Source of the DNA: Phlebotomus papatasi | Taxonomy: Eukaryota; Arthropoda; Insecta; Diptera; Psychodidae | Reading direction: 5' to 3' | DNA length: 64,000 bases | NCBI RefSeq assembly: GCF_024763615.1 | Contig: NC_077222.1 | Span: forward strand, 72,354,001-72,418,000 | Shown: positions 38,754 through 50,700 of the stretch, one piece after another | Layout: the number at the start of each line of letters is the position of its first letter | Numbering within the stretch: position 1 is the first letter of the stretch | Notes under the pieces: model-generated | The model's database searches: none | What the model saw: the letters and a program-made list of their open reading frames with translations, nothing else | What the model was told of the DNA's origin: nothing | Program-made: the position numbers and the translations under genes

Positions 38754-41700
38754 GTTTTTCACATTTTATCGCTTCTATTTTATGGGTTCTAATACGAAGA
38801 AGTAGATATACCATGTATGGTATAATATTGTAGTTAAGTTTTTTGGAAAAGGAACATTATCCATTTAAATGGGGTAGTTTTATTGTAGGGATTTAATAAA
38901 CAGAGGAGATGCCAATATTCTAGGAAGCATCTTGCTAAAAATATATACCAAGTATAAAAGTGATGAGCTTGTTCTGTTTTACGAGAACTAATACGACATT
39001 CTTTATTGGAAATTCGAATGCAATCTGCATATATTGCAAAAAGCCTTTAGTGCATTTTCCAAGTTTACAAGTAGGGGTATATACTCCTTGCGAACGTTCA
39101 TGCCTTCGAATAATATGAATTTTCTTTTATTTTTTCAAGCGAGTTACAAACTTTTATTACATATTGTTCAACTTATTATCAATTATTGATAAATTGTACC
39201 GTACTTTGTCCCCTGCGGGTGACTTTGACACCGCGTCGGTAAAAAATGATCTTTATCGATACGATCAACCATGTCTGATCGGTGAGAACCGTTCTTAAAC
39301 ATAAAACATTAGAATTAAAGAAAAGCTTACGAACAGAAGGGTGCAGTCATCCGCAAAGGACAAAGCCACCCACACTTACGGCGTTATCACACTTGCACAT
39401 TAAAATTTTAATGTGATTCACATTAATTGTCGCTTGTGAGCGTCCAAATATGTTATTTGTATCTTTGAGTCACGTAATATTTGAGGTTTTTCTATTTATT
39501 GATAAAGAAGTGGACTTGGCCTGCAAAGATAAGTTTAAATTTACCTAAATCATAAATATTTTTCACATTAAAAAATTAAAGAGAAAATCGCATTAATTTT
39601 TCGCATTAATGCTATAAATCAATTTATATCAAATTTTGCGGGCCAAGTCTACCTTTTTATCAACAAATAGATCAAATTTTGAATATAAAATGACTCAAAC
39701 ATACAAATTACACATTTGGACTTTCACCAGCGACAATTAATGTGAATCATATTAAAATTTTAATGTGCAAGTGTGATAACACAGTTACGGTAAGCCTAGT
39801 AGGAAAATAAAAGAAATTCACATTAATCAAAGGCGTGAATGATCGAAGGGAGAATATTTCCCCCTATTCGTTAGCTGTTGTAATCCTAGAAAAAATTATT
39901 TTAGCTTTTCTTCATCTTCTTTGGGACTGTTGGTATCTAAAAAAAAACAATTTTGTGAACTACTTAGAATTATAAAATATAGTTTTATTGTAAAGTTAAA
40001 GCGATATACAAGTTTAAAATAATTCTTACAAGCATTCAGCTAAAAGAAACTTTTTTTTTCAAAATTGGAAAGCTATGTTCTAATTCATCAAATTTAAAGG
40101 TACTTTTAATCTATTTTTTTTTTCATTAAACTAAGTGTACATAAGATCGGAAAATTAATTTTTCATCATAAATTTCTTATTAAGAAGCTAAAACTTAAAA
40201 GAAAATATGTAAGATTGAATGAAATTGACTTACTCGGTATCTGGATACCTTGAAAAAGTAGGGGGATGTGGGGTTACTCTGTGAGCTGTGGGGCTACATT
40301 GATATATGATTTTTTCGCCTATATCTAAATGAATCTGGTCTTTACAAATATTTTATTTAGATCCACAATTGTTTTGTCTATCCAAATCACATCATGTTAA
40401 AACCCAGTTCCTACACAGTTCCTTCCCAGTTAACAACACTGAGAAAAAAAGAGGCTACAATTAACTTTTTTTCTTCATTACTTTAACACTTTTTGAGTAT
40501 AAAAATATATCAACATTTTTAATGTTAATTTTACACCTTTTAAGGGTAAAATCAACATTAAAGAAGAGTAACTTTAACCCATAATACACCTAAAATGGGT
40601 AATATTTACACCGATTTCGGATCAGTACTGCAGGGTAAAATTAACATTTCCGGAATGTTATTTTAACTTTTTCGGATTTCTCTCAGTGAATGTAACCCAA
40701 CAGCTCAAAATAGCCCCACCTCACCCTAATGGTGCTATTCCAACGTAAACCTGAATGTTTTTTCGTACTTTACTGTTCTCAAGTTCTTCTAAATAATCGA
40801 CTTTTTTGTGTTGGTTTCTGTTATGACTGTTTGGTGATTTTAGAACACAGCGAAGACTGAGGAAAACAGTCGAGACAGGAACCACCACAAAAAAAAGTCA
40901 ATAAGGAAAAAGCACTTAAAAACAGTAAAGTGCTAAAAAATGTTCATTTTCGATTGGATTTATTAGGGTAAACATTAGGGAAATTTCAACAAAAATACAA
41001 ATTTTACTAATTTCCTTTTGAATGAATAATTTATTCAAAAAAATATTGACCTTGTTTCAGAGTCAGGAATGTTTTATAGAATGTGTTACAATAATACGAA
41101 AATTAATACTCTCGATCAGGCTAACAAAACAGCTGCATCCTCATAGCTGTGATTATGAAAAAATCACAGCATAAACTTTGTAACATGGATGATACACAAT
41201 TTGTTCTTGCATCTGACACATATAATATCTTATAATTTATTGAAGGCAATCTTCTTTGTTTCTGTTTTGTAATACATTTTACTATATATTTTTTGTTATC
41301 AATGCATAATATTAAACTCACAAAGTGCTTTGATTGCGCAATTAGATATAAAGAGAACAATTTCCATTCTAATATTCAATCATTTTTCATAAAACATTTT
41401 TTTTTTATAGATTCTGGGAGTAACAGAGAAGGAGTTTATGGATCAAATGGGTGTATTTTTCGTGAACTTTGTCAGTCAATATGGATACGATAGAGTTCTA
41501 AGTGTTCTCGGTCGACATATGAGAGATTTTTTGAATGGCCTAGATAATCTTCATGAATACCTCAAATTTTCATATCCAAGAATGCGGGCACCGTCCTTTA
41601 TTTGTGAGAATGAAACTCGGCAGGGATTAACTCTTCACTACCGTTCCAAGAGACGTGGGTTTGTCTACTATACCATGGGACTGATTAGAGAAGTTGCACG

Positions 41701-44700
41701 ACATTTCTATCACAAAGAGATGCACATTGAATTGGTTCGGGAGGAAATTCTCTTTGATACAGTTCATGTCACATTCCAACTTACATTCGATAATAGGGCT
41801 TTTACATTGGCCTCCCTGGCTATGACACGGGAAGAAAAACATCTACCCATCAGTGCATCAGTGTTATTTGAAATTTTCCCCTTCTGCATTGTTTTCGGGT
41901 GAGTACAATAATACAAAGTGTACAAATGCTTATTTACTAAATTTTCTAATTGAAAACAAAATTGTTCAAAATGTACAAAAAAACTTCCCAGAATCTTCAA
42001 TCTAGCAAATCATTGCTTGGATTAACGATTTTTGTAATTTATTCCCCGCCTTTATCAACAATTCTTGTAAAATTGTGGAAAAAGGACAGATAATCCTAAC
42101 CGGCTTATGTAGGTGAGATTCTTAACGTGAGCTAACTCGGAGTGCATGCAAATTCGATTTGGAGCTGAAGTTGGGAGACGCCATTCAGTTATCTTGAATC
42201 AAATTCGTGAAATTATACAAATTTTGTATTTAAACCAAAATATCAAGGATTTGGATGAACTGACAGAAAAGTGTTATATGGGTGAAATGTAGACCAGAAT
42301 GTTCTCTATAATTTTGCCGTAGAACTTGAACTCATCGATTACTCAGAAGCCAAGATAAGCGAGGTTTTTTGTTTCTTAACTCGTTTTTTCATCCAGAGTG
42401 CCCCAAGTAGTCATTTGTTGAACTTCAACTATATCAAAGAATTGTTGTATTTTGCGGGACTTTCCATTTAAACCCCTATTTTAAGTGTCTTGGTGGAGTA
42501 GAGGCAGTCAAATTGGCATCTGAGTGATTTGAAAGCGTTATTATTGGAAAAATCAATTTTTTCACACTTAAACGGCAAAATCGGAGTGATAGCGTAGTCT
42601 GAGTGGAAAATGATGTATGGACGAAATGTAGAGACAAATGTGCTCTACAATTATGTTGAAGTAATCATCAAAATCGGTTCAGCGACATTCGAGATAATTG
42701 AGGTTATGTGATATTGAAATTAGTTTCTTGACTGTGGCGCCCCTGGTGTTGGTCCCACGAAGTTCAAATATTCTAGAAAGTTGTAGCATTTGGTGAGATC
42801 TTTCGTTTAAGCCCTCATTCATCAAAATCGGTCACATAGAACCGGAGATATGATTTTTTGAATTTCGTGAACTTTGACCCCTCATATCTCCGGTTCTATT
42901 AAAACCACAGCGCGCATACGCACCATTTTGGAAACGTCCTAGACTGGACTACAACATACTAAAATTTCATTAACTTGCACAATGCCGTTTTTGAGAAAAG
43001 TGACTTTGAATTTCGATGAATTTTGACGCTATCGCAGCGCCACCTGTGGTGACTTTTTGAACTTCCATCTGAAAGTGCTCATCGAGACGAAACCAAAAAG
43101 GTAAAATTTAGGTCGCTATGTTAATTAGAACCGGAGATAGAGGCCGGTCAATGTTCGAACTTTGACCCCTTATAGCTCGGGTCAGGGGTTATGGATCGAC
43201 TTAAGGTTTTTTTTGTTTGATAGGTATAATCAACGGCTACAACATATTAAATTTTCAGCCCGATGCACAATGGAATTTTTGAGTTATTTAACTTTTAAGA
43301 TTTAAAAATTTTCTTTTTAAAAAAAGCGCCCCTAGCGGTGGTTTTATGAACTTGCGATGTTAGAAGGGGAAGTGGCATTTCACGAGAGCTTTCCAAAAAG
43401 CCCTCACTTTTTAAATTCTGACAATTAGAACCGGAGTTATGGCCATTTTAAGAAATTTTTTTTGGACCCTTATAGCTCGGGTCAGGGGGGTCGGGGGACC
43501 TTAAGTTTGGTATTGATGGAAAGCTCTAAGGCCCAGCTATAACATACTAAAATTTGAGTCCGCTGAATGCCATAGGGGCGGAGCTATTGAGAAAACAAAA
43601 AAAGGGGGGTCTTCAAAATGGCGGAAGGAGGGGTGGGGGGTGGGGGGTCTATGCACCAAGTTGCAATTTTCACCCGATATATAACCTTTGCCGAAAACCG
43701 CAAGTCGATATCTTTTTTAGTTTAGGAGCTATTAAGCTCCAAAGAGCGGCCGGCCGGCCGGCCGGCCGGCCGGCCGGGAACGTAACTTAGCCACATATAT
43801 ATTCGGAATCAGGAAGTGGCGAAACACATTTTGGCCAAATTTGAGGTCGATCGGACGACATGAAATTTTGTTAGGATTATAGTAGGTGAGATTGTTAAGA
43901 ATCTCACCTAATATATACACAAGAATTACTTATTTAGGCAACGAGCAAGTTACGACAAATGCTGATAAAAGTGACGATATGACAATAACATATAATATAT
44001 TTCACAATCTTATACAAAAACACACAAGCTAAATTAAAAAAAAAATCATCACATATAAATAAAATATTTAAACTCAGATAAATTCTTTGATTGGATAGAG
44101 CTTTAAAAGTTTTGAATGTCTTTAAGTTCCAGCTAATCAGAGTGCATATTATAACACTGCAAGTCCAGGCACTATATTTAAATAGAGCTTAAAAATATAA
44201 TACATAATATTTAAAATATACCATATTTTCGCTATTCGCAAGATAAAATTCTTTTAATTCAAACTTCAAACATATGATAGTATTCAATTTGAACAATTTT
44301 ACACGATTTTAAATGCCTCTCAAGCTCTATCCGCTCGAGACAGTCAGAAAACGTGACGAGACGAGAATATATTATGGAATTAAATATGTAAATGTGAATA
44401 GATAAATTAATTCAATTTATAAGTTTTCCATTTTTGTCCCATTTGGCCAAATTTCTATAAGTGTCTTACGAAACTTTTTAATTTCCAAATATCAGATTTA
44501 TCATAAAAATTACCAGTTTTCTATTAATTAAAGGCATTGAATAAATGAGCAGTAAAAAGTTAATATCGTCCAAATTTTGGCAAAGGGAAAATAAAGGGTT
44601 TTTCACTCTATATGGAACTATTTTAAATGTTAAATATATAAAATAGACCCATTTTTGTAAAGATTTAAGTTTTTTACTGACCATAATCAGATATTTTACT

Positions 44701-47700
44701 GCTCATTTTTAATTTTTTACTGCCCATTTTGAATTTTTCACTGCTCGTTTGTTTTTTGCCAAAATTTAAAAGATTCTACTGATTGGTGTTTTAATTAAGG
44801 CAAAAAACAAACGAGCAGTGAAAAATTCAAAATGGGCAGTAAAAAATTAAAAATGAGCAGTAAAATATCTGATTATGGTCAGTAAAAAACTTAAATCTTT
44901 ACAAAAATGGGTCTATTTTATATATTTAACATTTCAAAACATGCCTTAAATTTTTAGAAATAACATGAAAATATTCATTTTTAAAAATCTAATGAAATAA
45001 ACTAAAAGGACTATTTTATATGCAATACACTAATTTTTATTAAATATTTTCAAGACATTACTCTTTGTTATAATAGGGTTTTCGTAAACTTATAATAATA
45101 CACAATGCAAGAGATAGTTATTAAGAGCTTTATACATATGAGATAATATGATGCAAGACAAAATTCTATTCAATTAATTCTATAATCCTATTTTACTAAA
45201 CATCATTGCAGGTCCGATATGGTCGTACGGAGCATTGGAAATTCTCTTATGGTGATACTACCTGACATCGTAGGAAAGAAAATTACCAACTTGTTCGATT
45301 TAGTTCGACCTCTCATTGCATTTAAGTTTCAAACGGTAAATAAATACATTCTCTTTAAAACAAATAGGGTGAAAGGAACGTCTATTGACAGTTTAAGAAC
45401 TTGTGTCAGCACCTATTGACACCCTACTCTGTACCATTTGGGATATGAAATTTGAACATCATTGTTTATAGTATAAGGTATATTACAGAAAAAACGTTAT
45501 ATTACTTATATTTTACTAGAAACATTAAATAATTTTCAACATTTTGACAAAAGTGTCAATAGGGGTTCCCTTTCGAACAGACGTTCCTCCGACCTTACCT
45601 CATAAACGTTAAACTTGTTGTAAGAGTCTCTGACTGAGTCACAGAAAATCACTAGAAGAAAAACTAAAATAACAAACTTTTATGAAAGATTTGATTTTTT
45701 TTATTTTTTAATATTTTCATATTTATTCCACGAAATTATACTAAATTATAAATATACCCCTATTTAAAAATTCAATAAACAAAATTTTAAAATCTAAAAA
45801 AATCTAAAAATCTAAAAATTTTAAAATGTAATAGAAGATTGAAATTAATATAATAATTAAAAATATTCATCTGTAAATAAAATATGTGATTTTATTATTG
45901 ATTTGTATTAAATAAATATATTATAAACAAAAATTACTAGAAAAATGTAAGTGAAGCATGTATTGACTATGAAGATTGGTTCGTCACCATAAAATAAAAT
46001 GATTTTTCGAAAATCATTCGTTGTCTTTTACCAGTAAAGTGAAGTAATTTAGAACCATTTACAATTTGGGACATTTGAGATTTTCTCTTTTTTCAGATGA
46101 GCAAAGAGAAAATAAAGACCGCGAAATAGAAGAAAAAGACGATTAAGAAGAAAAGGAACTGATTTTCTTCCTTTTGAATCTCTTAAACAGTGAGAAAATC
46201 TCAAATGTCCCAAATTTTAAATGGTTCCAAATTACTTCATTTTACGCTAATTGTTTTTTCCCAAAATATCTTGTATTAGTTACCAAAGAAAAGCATGTTG
46301 CAAAAGATAATTCGTCAAAAGCGACAACTATTTTTCAAAAAATCATTATATTCTAGGGTGACAATCCAACTTTCAGGGTTGATTATGCTTCACTTACCAT
46401 AGAGATATAAAATCTCATACAATCTATGTTCTATTTTGAAGAGATTTATTGAGCTACCAATTAAAAATTTATGGCTTTAATAACATAGTTGATTGATTAT
46501 TTGTTTATTATTCTGAACCTCTTGGCCATTCTGGTTTAGTAAAAAAAAAAGAGCAAATAAGTATATTAATTTTCGAACTCAAATAGAAAGCTATACATAT
46601 ATACATTATTATATAAAGTAGACCTTTCCAAATTGAAAAACTCAGCAGAAAACTTCTGAAATAGATCCGACGCAAAGCAGTGAAGTTTAGGGGTTACAAG
46701 ATTTTGAAGCAATTGACAACATTTATTTTTAACAGATTCTAAATCGTACAAACAACATATTTGAATTGGTCACTGTGGAATCACTCATGGACCGACCTGC
46801 CCTGATGGACCAGAAGGACTCAAGCAACACCGACGAAGAATTGGAAAATGAGAAAAATTTACGTTTGAAAGGACAAATGATTTATATGGAAAACTGGAGA
46901 ATGATAATGTTCCTGGGAACACCTGTGATGCCTGACCTAACATCCCTCATCAACACTGGACTGTACATAAATGATCTTAGTATGCATGACTTTAGCAGGT
47001 AAGAATGTGTGGAATTTGAAATAAATATCTGCAATTTATTTCAAGAAGCATAAAATGTAATGATAAGGGATAGACGGGCTAGATTTTACAGGTATGATTT
47101 TTATTTATGCTCTGAAAAAGGTTGTTCCGTTTTACAAAAAAAAAATACCAAGAATGATTTATTTAAAATTTAACACATTTCGAACAACAACCAAAAATAA
47201 CACTATTTTATTTTCCGATTTTATTAATTCGTGTTAAAATTTTTTGAATTTTCTCAATAAAAATATTAGGCGTCTTTATAATAATGTTATCTTCATATTT
47301 CAAATCCGTGATAAATTTTCGAACAAAACAGCTTGTATTTGATTTACTACACTATCCTTAACTTTATTAAATAAAGCGATCAAAATCATGTAAAATCACA
47401 TAATTCATAAAGATACCTATTGATATCTTGTACGATTTAAAAAAGATAAAACAGAAAAAAACAGTAATAAAAAAATCAACACCCCGTTTTTGCCCGGTTG
47501 TTCCATTTGACACGTGCTTGAGACTCTGAGAATTTAATAGACATTCCGTTGAACACTTAAATTTAATTGCGTTTAATTTTGTTACAAATTTAAGAGATTT
47601 AATGCTGGCTGGTACCCAGCAGTCTGTTGAGTTGAAATTGGCCCTGGATCAGGAGCAGCAGAAATCAAAGAAACTAGAGGAATCCATGAGGAAATTGGAT

Positions 47701-50700
47701 GAGGAAATGAGACGCACCGATGAACTTCTATATCAGATGATACCTAAGCAAGTTGCTGATCGATTGCGACGTGGAGAGAATCCAATTGATACATGTGAAG
47801 TAAGTGAAAGTGAAAACCACCCCTCAGAGAATTTTGATTCTCTGTTATCTCTAAAACGATAATTACATTAATTTACCACCCCCTAATGCCCCCCCCCCCA
47901 AACAGATGTTTGACTGTGTGTCTGTGCTCTTCTCCGATGTTGTCACCTTCACGGAAATTTGCAGCCGAATAACACCCATGGAAGTTGTCTCCATGCTTAA
48001 TGCCATGTACTCAATCTTCGATACGCTCACGGAACGGAATGGCGTGTACAAAGTGGAAACCATAGGGGATGCTTATATGGTGGTTTCCGGAGCTCCAGAA
48101 AAGGAACCCAATCATGCGGAGAAAGTATGTGACATGGCACTCGACATGGTCGATGCGATTCAGGACCTCAAAGATCCATCGACAGGTAATGTTACCTTTT
48201 AACAACTTTTTCCCATAGGGTTAAGTCATACCTACAGCCTACATTAAACACATCCGCCCATAATTCTGGGACTTTTTGTCCAAGTAAGAGAAAGTGTCCA
48301 TGCTTTGCACGATCCCAAACTTCATAATGGCGAAATTTTTCCTATGTTTTTCGATAAATGTGACTTATCGCACCCATATTTTAAAAACTAGGGGGAAGTG
48401 TCCTGTTTTTAAAATATATAGCGGAGTCACATTTATTCAGCAGAAACAAAGGAAAAATTTAGTCATTATGAAGCTTGGAACCGTGCAAAGCAGGGGTACT
48501 TTCCTCTACAACATTTTTTTTAAAGTTCAATTTGATCAATTAGACTAAATGATTAATACAGGATCTTAATTTATTCTTTTGAAATGAATGAAGTCCACGT
48601 ATTCAATTCCTTTTAAAGGGTCTCAAAAATGTTGAAATAACCCTAATCAAATTTTCTATTGAATATTACGTTTTTCATCATTATTCTTAGTCAACTTTTT
48701 AAGTAAAAGAAAGAGGTACTTCTCGCAAGCAAAGCTTTGGAATAATAATAATAATGCTGGCACAACATTCCATGAAGGAACAAGACTTTCCTACAAGGGG
48801 ATTTCTAGACATGCAATATTATTTTTTCTTGTGCGAGATGAGATTGTCAGTCCCGTGCCCGTAGAATAAAGTGCAGTGAAGCTCACAGGATGCAATCCGA
48901 GCTCCGAACACCTTTAACGCCAGAAAAATTCCTGGTGACCTAAAGGGGATTCGAACCCGGGACACTTGCATCATAGACCGAGTGCTCTACCACTTGACCC
49001 ATTGAGTGCCAAAAGCTTTTGAATAAGCCCTATAATTTTTTTTATAAAAGAATGAAGTACTCAATCCCACATGGAATCAAATACAATGAAGCTCACTGAA
49101 TGCAATTTGAATATCTTAAATATCAGTAAAAAAAAAGTAAGAATTTGAACTTGGAACATTTCAATTCAATTCAATTTATTCAATCTTTAGGAACATACAG
49201 TTCAGAAAGAGTGTACTAAATAGTGGAGTCATTCAGGCTGTTTACAGTAATAAGATGTGGAAGAAAAGATAGAGCAAAACAGAATATTAATTATATCTCG
49301 ATTTGAGAAGACTTCTGATAGTATCTCCAGCAGCGACGGACAAAAATTACCATAAAATATATTCTACTATAATTCACTATAAAATATATTCTACTATTTT
49401 CAATCCCTTATTGGAGAAATACCTTCTAGCTATAACCCATGACACTACCCTATACCTCTACTTTGAGAAGAATATGTCAACATTTTAGATGAGTTTCCTC
49501 AAAAACGGATACGCATGAATAGACAACATGTCTTATATGAACTTTTGGGATACATTATTATCTTAAAGCTTCTTTGTGTTTGTTTATTCTGCACACTTTA
49601 TCCTCTTTACTCTACAATCGCACTTTGCGACTTCAGAATATTACGATAATATTGTTGTATAAACTGAAATTTCGTCTTGAAATTAATTCTCGTACATAAT
49701 AGTAGAAAATTTTGGCAAAAAATGTATTTAAATTTCCAATAATTTAAATATAATTTTAAAATAAAATACCATTTGGAAATATTAAAAAAAATGAATATTG
49801 AAGCATTCAGCGATTTTTATTAGTACTGTACTTTTACTATTAAATTCATGAACTAGATATAGCGTTTGTGAATTAGTTCAACAATTTCATGGAACAAGTC
49901 TAAAATGACCATGACTCAAGTCAATAAAAATTAATGGAGTTGATTCACTGTGAGAGAAATCCGAAAAAAGTTAAAATAACATTCCGAAACTGTTAATTTT
50001 ACCGTGCAGTATTGATCCAAAATCGGTGTAAATATTACCCTTTTTTAGGTGTATTAGGGGTTAAAGTTACCCTTTTCATGTTAATTTTACCCCTAAAGAG
50101 GTGTAAAATTAACATTAAAAAATGTTGATATATTTTTACACCTAAAAGTGTTAAAGTTCTGACGAAAAGAAGTTAATCGCACCCCCATTTTTTTCTCAGT
50201 TACTAATATTTTAAACGTCAATATTGTTACGGCTTTAATAACCTCGACACCCTGGCTATATGAGAACTCGACGCAAGTGGACTTATTCCCCAATAATTTC
50301 CAGCTAAATTAAAGAATGTAGAGAAATTGACAATTAAACTAGCATTTATTTCCCTTATTAGTAACTTTTAAATTGTAACAACGAAGGTGGTCTCAACATG
50401 CTTTTTCTCCCGCCGTCGACGTCTCCTCCTTCGGCGTCGCTTTCCACCCCGGACTGACTTCTCGCTTTTAGCTAAAGACAAGGTGAGTGGCAGCTCCTCA
50501 ATGGCAATGTCGCCAGAGACAACCACACGCCGATTGGACAGCACACGCCGAATGTCCCCAGGCAACGGGAGATCCTCGAGGGGCGGAGATACCCGATTCT
50601 GGCCCCCACGGCCAGCTCCGCGGGCGTCTCGGCAAGGGCGTCGACGCTGTCTCCGGGGGCGGCGGCTCCGACTCAGGGTGCCGCTGTTCCGAGACCGTTG

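Larger units (their letters stand above)
39072..39866. mobile_element. L-family element L4, host of a double nest
   Basis: TAGGGGTATATACTCCTTGC ... GGGAGAATATTTCCCCCTA; L homology is broken at 39197-39792 by C2, itself broken by D1. Confidence 0.75.

Noticed and set aside
41627..42000. Minus-strand frames over coding exon 2
   Set aside because: Shadows of the H-NOX exon.
48936..49010. Functional tRNA gene
   Set aside because: A and B boxes are good, but the anticodon arm does not fold convincingly and a SINE body and (ATT)n tail follow.
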